Source: Odontocerum albicorne (taxonomy: Eukaryota; Arthropoda; Insecta; Trichoptera; Odontoceridae). From it: DNA of 64,000 nucleotides. The translations under genes were made by a program, and so were the position numbers. The stretch covers positions 17,423,226 to 17,487,225 of the forward strand of contig OX463854.1 of assembly GCA_949825065.1 (NCBI GenBank), given 5' to 3'. The notes under the pieces are model-generated. The model saw only the letters and a list, made by a program, of their open reading frames with translations. It was not told the DNA's origin and did no database searches. Shown here in pieces: positions 1 to 10,037 of the stretch. Position 1 is the stretch's first letter; each line of letters opens with the position of its first letter.

Positions 1-1608
1 ATTTTATCTCTACGTTTATATTTCAAAATATATCAAATCGTATATAGAAATGGAGATTTTTTAATTAGTTTGATATTCATTCGTTTGAATCAGACCAAGC
101 TTCGCTCTGAAGAATACGTTCATTTGCGAGATGCAGTTGTAAATGACGGTAATACAACTAACGTTTGAAGACTAACGATTTGGCCATCTTCATATACAGG
201 CAGTCCACGTCATATGCATGAGTACGCTCAATATGCAATTGCTTATGTTCGTCACTACGGGTGTCCAGACCTATTCACTACATTCACATGCAATTCAGCA
301 TGGGACGATATACAACAGCTCATGGTAAAACATGAAGTGTTTCGGTCTGTGCGCTGCTGGATATACTCAGTGGAATAGCAAAAGAGAGGATGGCCACATG
401 CACATATATAGTACTAATCTGGCTCTATAACAAAATCACTTCAAACGAAATCGACAATGTAATGTGCGCTGAAATACCCGATGCCGACGTCGATAAGGAT
501 TTGCATGAAGTTGTGACGAAATATATGATACATGGACCTTGCGGTACACTGAATCCAAATTCACCATGCATGATAGACGGAAAATGATCTAAGCGATATC
601 CTCGAGCATTAGTATCCAACACGGTTACAGGAAACGATGGATATCCTTTATAAAGAAGAAGATCAACAGAAGATGGCGGGAAATTAGCAACCATACAAAT
701 GTGAAATGGTGACATCGAAGTAGACAACCATTGGGTTATTGCATATTCGCTTTTGCTATCAAAAACATACAAAGCGCACATAAACGTGGAATACTGTAAC
801 CCCGTTAAATCGATCAAATACATTTGTAAGTACAATACGTGAATAAAGGCAGCTACATGGCAGTTTTTGGCGTGCAACCAGAATGCGGGATGGGAATGCG
901 GTCATACATATCGATGAAATCGCACAGTATCAGGCTGGAAGATACATAAGCAGCAATGAAGCTGTATGGCGAAATCTTTCATTTCCCATACATGAACGAA
1001 GTCCAGCTGTTGTTCACTTAGCAGTACATCTAGAAAATGGACAACGCGTCTATTTCACAGCTGCAAATGTGCAACAAATAGCCCTGAATCCACCGGCTAC
1101 AACGTTAAATGCTTTCTTCACGTTATGTCAAAATGACGCGTTTGCGAAAATACTGCTGTATCAGTGATTGTGACATCAAAAGAAGAATTGATTGAAAAAG
1201 TATTTACCAATATTCAAATCAATTATAAGAATCACGATTGGCTGAGTGAACGAGCTATTATTGCCGCCAAGAACAAAGACGTTTACGAACTTAACAATAT
1301 TATTCAGTTCCTTTTTTAATGTTTTACAATTTTATATGTTTTTGTTATAACTTTCTTTCTTCTTTTTCAGTGCAATCGATCTTTCATTTGAATTCAAATC
1401 ATATCGTGAATTGACCTCTTGGAGTGATGCGATCATTTGCGAGCACGGCAATAAACGTGACAGACTGAGAGTGGCTGAAAGACATAAAAAATATTGTATA
1501 CCCACAAGCATTGTGAAATTAAACATATTAGAAACGTGTGCTTTCTCTTTTCTTTATTTTCCATTTAACCAGACTGAGCCACAGCAACGCGTGGCTGGGT
1601 ACAGCTAG
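1..1608 (+). mobile_element. Helitron, right-hand part, internally deleted
   Basis: Rolling-circle transposon whose left end lies before the window. Translated pieces in order match Helitron replicase/helicase: the Rep N-terminal region (about 80-360), the HUH region (391-590), the Rep C-terminal region (about 800-1165) and a scrap of the helicase C-terminus (1180-1310 and 1370-1600). Most of the helicase is missing, so this is an internally deleted, frameshifted copy. The 3' end is diagnostic: a GCCAC/GTGGC hairpin at 1578-1595 is followed by CTAG at 1605-1608 and then T, as expected for Helitron insertion between A and T. It cannot be autonomous. A SINE tail starts within about 15 bases of the CTAG. 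Confidence 0.93.
80..1310 (+). pseudogene. Helitron Rep/helicase pseudogene
   Basis: Broken coding remnant of the Rep-helicase that nicks and unwinds Helitron DNA. The RHYG-type segment with FTTFTCN is read near 250-295. The HUH metal-binding motif survives as His-Ala-His at 397-405, in WPHAHI. The segments ending MIHGPCGTLNPNSPCM (around 523-573) and YISSNEAVW (around 942-968) are highly typical of the family. Stops and frameshifts occur near 168, 378, 585, 700 and 830. The tyrosine region (KYICKY, about 816-833) is followed by a small insertion that breaks the frame. After LLYQ (1165) the frame jumps to a helicase C-terminal segment (ELIEKVF at about 1185), so well over a kilobase of the normal gene is absent. 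Confidence 0.9.
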
Positions 1609-1619
1609 TTTTATATAAA

Positions 1620-1745
1620 AATGTTCCAGTCTGATTTTTACTTAAGGCCTCTAACATATTTCTGGATGGCTAGGAGAGATTGCCATATGGCAATAAATCC
1701 ACCTGGTTGTGCTGTATACAATGAAAGTGTAAAAAAATGAAGTGT
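1620..1745 (+). mobile_element. SINE copy, 3' half only (5'-truncated)
   Basis: Begins with the SINE body (TTCCAGTCTGATTTTTAC) just after the Helitron end and continues through the conserved tail GATTGCCATATGGCAATAAA to CACCTGGTTGT and a run of A. The tRNA-like head is absent. It belongs to the family described at 13385-13582 and 54632-54838. The 5' truncation sits within about 12 bases of the Helitron terminus. Confidence 0.75.
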
Positions 1746-2850
1746 CGCATTACCTGACAATTTTGTTTAGGAAACTTTTTTGATTTTCGCCATTGCTTAT
1801 TAGAAGTAATATATGTTATTACTTCAAATAACCATATCAAATAAATGTTACGCTATAGTACAAAATATTTAAAAGCAGAATTTTATCTTGTTATCTTTGA
1901 ATCTAAAAATAAACATTTATAATGACCGGCAAGAATTTTTGTTATTTTTTTTCATGAACAAAATATAAAGAAAAAAATATATTTATAACACCTGAGTCTC
2001 TTTTCGAATTGAAGATGATGGAAAATTTGTCATGTTTATAACTGTGCTCAGTGCTTATTATAAACTTCATGTAAAACAGACGTGGTAAAATCGAATTAAT
2101 ATTTCCGCAGGCAATTTTCATTATCGGTACTTTATTATCTACTTATGTTACGTGCGTCAAACAACGGACAAATAATAAATAATTTTATTCGAGAAAATTA
2201 TCGTTGGAATATTTTGGCACGAAGAATAGTTTCTGAATCACTGATAAAAATTAGATTTTGGTGATTTAGTTAAGACAAATTTATAAAAAAAACGATATAA
2301 CTGGATAGTGATATATTTTTATGATTTATTATTACAAGTTTTAAAACTATTAGTTTTCCAATGACTCTATTTTAAACAATATATATTTTTCTATAAAAAG
2401 TAAAATGCGAACTATTAAGTTATTTACAATAAAAAAATCCAATACAACAGAAAATCGAAATTCAATGTCGAAAATCTATCCTTATATTAAAATACATTGA
2501 AAATAATCTAATCATTTTTTTTTATTTCGTCTTGACTACACTCATTCTCACACGTTCAAAAGTATCTCATTTCGCTATTCAATCCTTTAAATGTACTCAA
2601 AACTACGCTTTGCAGCGTTCATTCTCGGAATCCTTCAAATCGTCCTGCTGATCTAGTCGCGTAAAAATGTAATGTATTGTGTTATTATGTAATGTAATGT
2701 TTGAATAATTCATAATTTGACCCTTACATGAAAAAATAATGTTTTTTAATATTTTTTTTATTCAAAATGAAATGTTGGAATAAGATAAATGTAGAATTAT
2801 ACCAGTAACAACAGAAGGCAAGTGCTCTTTCAATAAATGATCGCTTCTTC
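1746..2850. other. AT-rich spacer, nothing recognised
   Basis: Very AT-rich sequence with short homopolymer runs. No convincing reading frame, terminal repeats or structured motif seen. Confidence 0.6.
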
Positions 2851-2854
2851 TAAA

Positions 2855-3605
2855 TTGATAATACGTTTTGATTTCAGATAACTTTTTATAGAATATCACT
2901 TGTTAATTTATGTACCCTTTAAACTTGAACTAAAAATATTACAATATAATTTTAACTTTTGTTTCAACTGTTTATGGTAAGGTTAGTTCTGATTGCTGAA
3001 TTTGCGCAAAAGGAGCTCTTCCACCATGAAAACGCTCCAGCCCACTGTCGACTGTCGTAATGGCAAAATTGAATGAATTGAGCCTCGAATTGGTTCCTCG
3101 TTCATCGCATTCCTCGGACTTGTCCCTGCGCGACTTCCTCCTGTTCCCGAAAAAAAATGGTTCGGTGGGAAGAAATTTTCGCCGAATCAGGATGTCACCC
3201 CAATACAAATTACTATTTTGGAAAAATTGGAAAATCGCTCGACCAAGTATCTACCCAGCTCTCGAAAGAGACTGTTGAAAAATAAAATAGTTTTTTTCCA
3301 AAAAAAACATATTTCACTTGTTATTTTATTATCAAACTACCCTCGTAAATGGATAATACGTTTTGAATTTCAGATAACTATTTAGAATCTTCAATTTCAA
3401 CAATCCTAACATATATAATTGAACCCTTTATAAAATTTCCCTTATTAATTTATATACCCTTTGAACTTCATTTTATTAATATTATTGTTGTTTCTCGTAT
3501 ATTATTTTCATCATATTTTTTTTGTTTTTTTTCAACAAAATATTTTTTTAAATTTCAACTGTGTATGTAAAGGTTAATTCTGATAGCTGAATTCGTTGAA
3601 ACCAA
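2855..3605 (+). repeat. Direct repeat pair flanking a mariner scrap
   Basis: Left copy about 2855-3000 and right copy about 3352-3605 share several blocks: GATAATACGTTTTGA followed by TTTCAGATAACT, then TTAATTTATRTACCCTTT, then AAGGTTARTTCTGAT followed by GCTGAATT. The right copy carries extra AT-rich sequence. The mariner fragment lies between and partly overlaps the left copy's end. This is either a tandem duplication or two copies of an unnamed repeat. Confidence 0.65.
2985..3345 (+). mobile_element. mariner transposase C-terminal fragment
   Basis: Degenerate mariner remnant. In one frame HHENAPAH is readable near 3020-3045; intact mariners normally have HDNAPAH, so the second catalytic Asp appears replaced by Glu. 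It is followed by AKLNELSLELVPRSSHSSDL and FLLFPKK (about 3063-3155), corresponding to the block around the third catalytic Asp. After the stop, the 3' UTR-like stretch TTTTTTCCAAAAAAAACAT leads to TACCCTCGTAAATGG. The N-terminal half and left terminal repeat are absent. It is unlike the mariner at 45682-46607. Confidence 0.75.
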
Positions 3606-4085
3606 AATAAAAAAAACAATTATAAGAAATAATCAATATTTATATATGTATCGTTACTTTTAATGAAATTTAATTATTTTACTGATATTATTCAACAAAT
3701 ATTTAGTTGTTTCCAGTCCTTATTCTCATAAGTAAGCATCGTGACCTCTACTCGTATGATATCCCTTGACAGTTCCTTTTCATTCATAACTTTATATTTC
3801 GCAGAGCAGCAGTTAAAAGTGGACCTGTTGCATCCCTTAATCGGTCCCTTAATAATCTTATGCGTCATCTTTCTACGCATCCAATCACCACATCCTTTCT
3901 AAACTGTCTAATTAAAAAATACTTTAATTTCACAGAAATATTCTTTGTATAAACATTCCTTATCATTACAATGGAAAAATTGGCATTATTGCGCAACTTT
4001 TTTAAATTTAGCGATTTATCATATTGTACTACTATATATCATATGTGTATATAATGAATGTATGTAGATACCTAACGTTGATATA
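3606..4085. other. AT-rich spacer
   Basis: No coding or repeat signal I can defend. The small frame on the minus strand (3692-3880) has no recognisable features. Confidence 0.5.
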
Positions 4086-4091
4086 AATGTT

Positions 4092-4545
4092 AGGAAGAAT
4101 TTAGTGAAAACTCTTGTCTGGAGTGTGCCGCTGTATGGCTGCGAAACGTGGACCATCAGCCAGAGCGAGTCCGGGCGTCTGGCTGCCTTTGACATGTGGT
4201 GCTACAGGCGCATGACCAGGGTCCATTGGTCAGATCACACCCGAAACGACGAGGTATTGAGCGGGGTTGGAGAAACAAGGCAACTCCTAAATAGAGTTGC
4301 CCAACAACGATCCAGTTGGATAGGCCATAACATCAGGCACCCAGGCCTGCTCCTTACCATCGTCGAGGGAATGATTGAGGGCAATAACCATAGAGGCCGC
4401 CCTAGATATAGCTACATGGACCGGGTGATCCGGGATGTGCGCTGTGGCAGCTACCAGGAGATGAAGAGACTGGCGAACGACAGAGATGAGTGGAGGGATC
4501 GAGTGCTTGGTGCAGACCAGGATTGTAACCCAGAAAAAAAAAATA
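4092..4545 (+). mobile_element. LINE ORF2 C-terminus
   Basis: An open frame at 4104-4595 encodes the region after the reverse transcriptase of a non-LTR retrotransposon. Conserved pieces are LVWSVPLYGCETWT (near the start), WCYRRMTRVHW, LNRVAQQRSSWIGHNIRH, RGRPRYSYMDRV and YQEMKRLANDRDEWR. The copy is 5'-truncated, being only about 150 residues, but its surviving frame has no stop before the A-rich end at about 4531-4540, so it is comparatively young. The protein would have been the reverse transcriptase/endonuclease that makes the element move. Clade not assigned. Confidence 0.9.
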
Positions 4546-4699
4546 CCACAATCCACAAATATATCTTAAATTTTAAGTATGATGAAAAATTCTAATAATT
4601 TAGACCATATTTAAGAGTGGTGTTTATGTTAAATAAATATGTTATTAGTTGGCAACATTTTAAACGTTCTCTTTTTAAAAATTTGTTCAAACATTATTT

Positions 4700-4830
4700 T
4701 ATTTTATATATGTTCTTTCGATCTGGTGACGGCAGAATCTATTGTATACAAACACATAGACTATCATTTTGTGCAGTTCGTTTGGCTCGACTTTGGAAGA
4801 TCAGATGTACTTTTCGATTTTTCAGATAAA
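4700..4830 (+). mobile_element. LINE C-terminal scrap (same type as 38378-38875)
   Basis: The translation FRSGDGRIYCIQTHRLSF followed by VRLARLW parallels LRSGDERHFCIPTHHVTF ... SARLW in the LINE at 38378-38875. Only about 40 codons align and the frame is then lost. Confidence 0.6.
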
Positions 4831-4834
4831 GAAG

Positions 4835-5594
4835 CTTTATTTATTTCAAAATATTTCTTGGGTATTTGTATTGGGGTAAGCTCCAATACACATTTTTTGT
4901 ACCCAAATTTAAACAAATGTTTTGTCCTAAATTACGTAGAAATTTTATTCATATAAAGATATTGAAATTTGAGGTTTAATCTTCAAAAGTTTGAATTTGT
5001 GGGCTACTCGTATGTAGAACGTTTCGTTTACTTATTTAGTAGGTATACTTCCAAATTACATTAATAAATCGGTATTACAGAACAAATAATATTATATCTA
5101 GAATCTTGCTATGAAAAGGGAGCAGTTGAACAAATAACTAACTCATAATTTATGAACTGAATTCGTGAGAGAACCTTTTATTGGGAAACCTAAATTGAAG
5201 CAGCTGGAATGGGAATATAGCTATGTACGTCGAAATCTCACATAACGTCCACAAAAGCGGTTTTGAAAAGTATGCATACTTCAAAAAAATATCGGTAATA
5301 ATTCAAATCCCATTATATCGGGTTTTTCGAAAGGTATATCGTATTTTGAGGTCAAATTAAAACTAAAATTTACGCCAAATACTCGTGGACGGTGGTTTTC
5401 GATATTTTTAGTACCTCAGCCATCTTTCGTGTCGTAGAATGTTGTTTTTTTTTCGATCAAAGCCTTGATTTGGTTGTCATTGGTGGTAATCGGCCTTTAA
5501 GAGTGGGCAACATTTTCGAGTATCGTATTCCTATTACGGATTTTTTAAAACAACACACAAGATTTGACACACACGATCGCTTATTTCACAAACG
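4835..5594. other. AT-rich spacer
   Basis: Contains several short frames with low-complexity, hydrophobic translations and no recognisable domain. Nothing else seen. Confidence 0.5.
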
Positions 5595-5602
5595 CTACAG
5601 AC

Positions 5603-6582
5603 CAGGGGTGTTCAAACGGTCGATCGCGGGAAGTTTTTAAGTCGATAAATTACATATTATATTATTGAAATTTCTGACATTCAATTTATAAAAAGTACAC
5701 TAAATATTTTTGAACAATTATTTTAACCTAATATTTGTTAATATAGTAACCAACATTAAATATGAAATTATCATCTATCTGATAGATATTTAACATTTAA
5801 TAGATGTTATTTGGGTTGAGATAACTCTATCTCTATCTCGTCCAGTTACCAAACGCGTTTCAACCTTCTGAGACACAAACATCAAGTACGTCGAAAGCGA
5901 AATAAAAAATATACTCTATGAGTTTGAAAGGCGTTTTTCCGGCTTAGACAATTTAACTGACATAATAACTTTCACGTATTATCCATTTTCTTGTGTGGAT
6001 GTTGAAAAAATTGCTTCTGGAATATCAAACACGTTCAATTTGGACTTATTTTCTATCGAAAATGAGGTCTTGAAAATTATGTCAGATATAACATACATTT
6101 CAAAGCCAGAGCAACATATAACAAAGCCAGAGCAACAGATAACAAATTTTGGGCTTGTTTATCTGAAGAAAAATATCCATATTTGAAACAATTTGCCTGT
6201 CAGTTAACAGCATTGTTTGGGTCAACTTATTTGTGCGAGTCTGCGTTAGAAGAAATGAAAATAATTAAATTTAAATATCGTAATCGGCTCAGTGACGAAC
6301 ATCTTAATTCATGCTTGCGTTTGGCATTTAGTAATTACTATACGTACCATCCTATGAAAAGTATGCAGAGGACATGCAGTGCCATGCATCGACATCAAAA
6401 TACGTTAGTTATGGAACACTTATTATGTCAATTATAATACATACTTATTTATATGTGATCATCTTTGCAATTAATAAATACTTACCATTTATAAATTTTG
6501 TATTTTATTTTTACCTAGTTGATCGCTTGTCGCCTAATGCTTTTATGGTAGATCGCCGATGGTTAAATTCTGAGCGCCCCTG
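5603..6582 (+). mobile_element. hAT transposon, internally deleted, with 8-bp TSD
   Basis: The left end starts CAGGGGTGTTCAAACGG and the right end reads GAGCGCCCCTG, giving short hAT-style inverted ends (CAGGGGYG). They are flanked by CTACAGAC (5595-5602) and CTATAGAC (6583-6590), an 8-bp target-site duplication with one mismatch, as hAT elements make. At 980 bp it is far shorter than an autonomous hAT and keeps only the transposase C-terminal part. Inserted in spacer. Confidence 0.85.
5930..6440 (+). pseudogene. hAT transposase C-terminal pseudogene
   Basis: Two frames give FSGLDNLTDIITFTYYPFSC with VDVEKIASGISNTFNLDL (about 5935-6060), then EEKYPYLKQFACQLTALFGS and CESALEEMKIIKFKYRNRLS with DEHLNSCLRLAFSNY (about 6165-6350). 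The second block is the hAT C-terminal dimerisation domain of the family found in GTF2IRD2/ZBED-like genes (known family resemblance, judged by eye). Between them a short duplication (KPEQHIT/KPEQQIT, about 6098-6142) coincides with the frameshift. The BED finger and catalytic core are missing. Confidence 0.85.
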
Positions 6583-6590
6583 CTATAGAC

Positions 6591-7015
6591 TCTTCGTGCC
6601 TTTTTTGTTGATATCACTTTTTTGTGGTATGAAAAAAAATTCTATCTTCAAAATTACGCTTAAAATTCTCTCAAGCAATTTGGATAAACAATTTCCGTAA
6701 AATGCGTGAAAGTTTAACTTTCATAATAATAAACATTCACTATGTTTGGAATGATGTAAGGAACAAAAACTTTGTTCTAACCATATCCATCCTATAAATA
6801 CTTAACTACTTTCCGTACAACATACGAGTACTTTTAAATTTAACCTGCTAAGTTGTGAGAAATTTCATATTTGCTTTTCACCAGATATTTGCTTTTAATT
6901 AGATCGGTTATTAGTTCATATACATACATTTTTTTTATAAAAAGAAATACTACATACAACACCCGTTAAACATATGTATTGAAAATAAAAAAAATATTTA
7001 GTGTTCAGCCTACAA
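6591..7015. other. AT-rich spacer
   Basis: No feature supported. Confidence 0.5.
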
Positions 7016-7154
7016 CTTTACTTTAGTATAATGATATATGGTTGCGAAACGTGGACGGGGAAAAAGGTTAAAAGGAGCTGAAAAAATGCTGTAGAAATGC
7101 GTGCACTCAATGTGGGGAACATTGATGACATAATACGAAATGAAGTGATTAGGG

Positions 7155-7640
7155 ATGATTGTGAACATGTGTTATGTTAGAGCTGATGCGTTGAGTAAGA
7201 TAAAGAAGAGCACTCAGAGATGGTTTGAGAATCCAGAACATAGAGCTGATGCGTTGAGTAAGATGAAGAAGAGCACTCAGAGATGGTTTGAGAATCCAGA
7301 ACATAGAGCTGATGCGTTGAGTAAGATGAAGAAGAGCACTCAGAGATGGTTTGAGCATCCAGAACATAGAGCTGATGCGTTGAGTAAGATGAAGAAGAGC
7401 ACTCAGAGATGGTTTGAGAATCCAGAACATAGAGCTGATGCGTTGAGTAAGATGAAGAAGAGCACTCAGAGATGGTTTGAGAATCCAGAACATAGAGCTG
7501 ATGCGTTGAGTAAGATGAAGAAGAGCACTCAGAGATGGTTTGAGAATCCAGAACATAGAGCTGATGCGTTGAGTAAGATAAAGAAGAGCACTCAGAGATG
7601 GTTTGGGATGGAGCGCGGGGCTGTAAATCGACTGAGATAG
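7155..7640 (+). CDS. Possible 161-aa repeat ORF (LINE-derived; expression unknown)
   Basis: Open frame made almost entirely of a 21-residue repeat, RADALSKMKKSTQRWFENPEH, in about 6.8 copies. One copy has FEHPEH, and the first and last copies have SKIKKS. It is basic and predicted amphipathic; no signal peptide or membrane segment. Because 63 is divisible by 3, the frame stays open through every unit. The opposite strand (7149-7556) is also open, with a matching 21-residue repeat. A few near-identical units recently copied from one open frame give this by arithmetic, so protein expression is not implied. Start codon and promoter evidence are absent. Confidence 0.3.
   Translation: MIVNMCYVRADALSKIKKSTQRWFENPEHRADALSKMKKSTQRWFENPEHRADALSKMKKSTQRWFEHPEHRADALSKMKKSTQRWFENPEHRADALSKMKKSTQRWFENPEHRADALSKMKKSTQRWFENPEHRADALSKIKKSTQRWFGMERGAVNRLR
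7179..7607 (+). repeat. 63-bp minisatellite, ~6.8 copies
   Basis: Units begin at 7179, 7242, 7305, 7368, 7431, 7494 and 7557, and the last is truncated. They differ at only a few positions: GATAAAG versus GATGAAG in units 1 and 7, and GAGCAT versus GAGAAT in unit 3. The low divergence indicates recent expansion or strong homogenisation. Confidence 0.98.
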
Positions 7641-7650
7641 AGACGTTCTA

Positions 7651-8195
7651 TGGGAATAATTTGATTATGGGAATAATTTTCTACGTTGTAAGTTTAATTA
7701 TTTGATGTGTTAATAAACGCTCGAGAGTGTATTGTATAATTAATGTTCTCATTGAAATAGTTCTTACTTTAAAAAAGTTTCCAGACAACTTAAATTTGAG
7801 AAGCGCCTTTCTTAAATATAATATATTATGGAAAGCGCGCAAGCAAAATCTATTCGAAAACCGAAAAAATAGATATGAATTGGAATTCGATTCTCGTAGC
7901 AACTGAATAGCCTACGAGTATATTTGAAATGGCCTTAGCTTTTGAAATCAGGTACCTATTCAGATAATTTCGCTCTATAGATAAAATTTGTTTATGTAAT
8001 GTACATTTGACTATAAGGGGCAAATAAAAAATAATTGCATTTGAATAATACTTTTGTTGAAAATATTTGATTATTTCAATTCAACCAAAAAAAAGCACTG
8101 AACATAATGAGTATTGTTTCTTAAATAGGCAAATATTTAACTACGAGTACTATAAAAATTAGATCAGGATAATAGTAAAATTAAAAAGCATCGTA
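7651..8195. other. AT-rich spacer
   Basis: No feature supported. Confidence 0.5.
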
Positions 8196-8656
8196 ATGAA
8201 ATTAAAAATCATCTACCCCTATTTGGGTAGACGGAGAGAACATATCTCCACATCGTTCTATCCTGACATACATATTTTACACTTGCAAAAACAATCTGGC
8301 GGACTTATTGCCAGGCGGCAATCTCTTCAAACCAACCAGACAAAAGTAAATAAAGCAATTCACATGGTCTCAAAAAATATTCAAATGATTGTTCCTCTTT
8401 CTGAAATTTATGGACATATACATAATAAAGTAAAAGTAAGAAATCACCAATCTAAAGAAAAGGAAAGGATGGTGTAGAGCATGGGTCGGCAACCTTTTGT
8501 TGTAAGAGGGCCAAATATTTAACGTGGGGATTAGTGCGGGCCGCACTTGGGCCATATGTCATTACAGTATACCTTCTTTGTGTATAAATATTTTAGTTTT
8601 AAAAATAAAACGTCAATTATATATATTTTTTTGACATTTATTGTAGCTAATAAAAC

Positions 8657-9746
8657 CACGGTATTTTTCTGGGTTATTCTTTTTTTTTCCTTTTTTAAAT
8701 ATCGGTACTGTGATGCTAGTGCACCATTCTACTGGAGTCTCACCATGTGCCAATATTTTATTGAATAATTTCCTAATTTCCATAATTAGCTCTTCACCTG
8801 CATATTTCATCATTTCGTTGGAGATATTGTCTATTCCAGGAGACTTTCTATTTTATAATTTCTTAACAGCACAAGACATTTCCGTTTCTGTGACGATTTC
8901 TGGTGTTGTCACAACTAGGTTCAAGGTTTCGCGAAGTTCGTCATCTCTATATAATTCCTCAAAGTATTTCTCCCATGTTTCGGCACTTATTTTATTAGTC
9001 TGTGAATGCTCGTTAAGAGGTTTCTTTTGATTCTTTAGCATTTTCCAGACTTTTCTTTGTGCTCCGTATATATTCTATATGTTCTATGTCCTTTGTAAAT
9101 TTTATCCAAAATGCCTTCTTAATTTTACATATGTCTGCATTGATTCTATTTCTCACTTCTTTATATCTTCTGAATGCCTCCGGTGTTGGGTTGCTTCTAT
9201 AGGTTATATAACTTGGTCTTTTTTCATTTGCTAGTTGTTTCACGTCATCTGAGAACCATGGTTTTATGTTCCGTGCATTGCCATGAATGTTAATTTGTCT
9301 TTTGCCAATAGCTTCAAAGGATGCATCATATATGTTTGTTTTCAACTTTTCAACTTTGCTCAATATTATCGTCGTCATTTATAGGATTCTGCGAAACCTT
9401 TTCCTTTCTTCCTTTTTTGTACAGGTATTTTGTACTGTCATCTTCAAGTGACTCGATATTAAACTTTTCTATCAGTTTTGGAGGTTTCTTTATGTGTTTT
9501 AGTTTCTCCATGATTATTTTCCCTATAACTAAGTGAAGAAGCAGAAGGCGCTTCTGGAGGGATCATGTGGACCGCATGGAGGATATAAGACTGGCAAGAA
9601 TCACTAAGACTGAAAATCCTAACTGCAGGAGATTACCAGGAAGGCCGCCGAAAAGGTGGAAGGAGAGCTGGACGTCATCATCCCAAGACAGCCCACCGTC
9701 ACAAACAGGTCATACGATCTAAACCAAGAGGAAGAAGAAGAAGAAG
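8657..9746 (+). mobile_element. LINE insertion with inverted 5' part (twin priming)
   Basis: The left part (8657-about 9535) reads on the minus strand as the linker between endonuclease and reverse transcriptase plus the start of RT (KFTKDIEH, ETWEKYFEELYRDDEL, EMMKYAGEELIMEIRKLFNK, VPIFKKGKK NNPEKYRG). The right part (9537-9746) reads on the plus strand as a LINE C-terminus (FWRDHVDRM, RLPGRPPKRWKESWTSSSQD) and ends in a GAA-rich tail. AATAAAAC occurs at both borders (8649-8656 and 9747-9754), a likely target-site duplication. An inverted 5' piece followed by a sense 3' piece, with the middle missing, is what twin priming produces. Confidence 0.85.
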
Positions 9747-9794
9747 AATAAAACAATGAGATTTTTGTGGCTGCATTTGACTTTCAAGTTTTTT

Positions 9795-10037
9795 TTATAT
9801 TAGCTTGCATTTTTGAAGTAGAGACGCGTAGTAACGCGTTGCGTCTAAATGTGAATCTGTTAACCGAAAACAGTGTTTGTTTTTTCGGTAATTTAGAATT
9901 GAAAAAGTTTGTTCCCAAATATATGTACTACCAAACATAGTAATTATTTGCTGAGCAAACTTTTTTAACTCCTTGTAGTTTTCAGAAGGCAAACTCTCAT
10001 AGAAATCCACCAAGTTAGTTTTTTCCTTAAAAGCCAT
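9795..10037 (-). pseudogene. hAT transposase dimerisation domain (remnant)
   Basis: 80-residue open frame. KTNLVDFYESLPSENYKELK then FAQQIITMFGSTYIWEQTFS and RLTDSHLDATRYYASLLQ match the C-terminal hATC domain, including the GSTYxxE motif. The family uses this domain for transposase multimerisation. The catalytic core is missing. It lies near the right terminal repeat of the hAT at 8480-10130, where the C-terminus would sit for a minus-strand gene disrupted by the nested LINE. Confidence 0.85.

Larger units (their letters stand above)
7025..7650 (+). mobile_element. LINE family alpha, C-terminal fragment containing a 63-bp tandem array
   Basis: Begins with MIYGCETWTGKK (7030-7065) and AVEMRALNVGNIDDIIRNEV (about 7091-7150), the standard post-RT segment of a LINE also present in pieces at 13585, 16470, 23790, 27745, 28985, 35955 and 54345. 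The next segment, ADALSKMKKSTQRWF (usual family form ADVLSKMKKSTLRWFGHVER), has been duplicated in tandem. The end of the last unit reverts to RWFGMERG, close to the ancestral RWFGHVER, so the array expanded inside LINE coding sequence. Confidence 0.85.

Noticed and set aside
425..877. 150-codon minus-strand ORF overlapping the Helitron
   Set aside because: Antisense shadow of the Rep coding sequence; the sense translation is clearly Helitron.
7149..7556. 135-codon minus-strand ORF with 21-residue repeats as an independent gene
   Set aside because: It is the antisense of the 63-bp array; a handful of near-identical units whose length is a multiple of three will keep a frame open once one unit is open.
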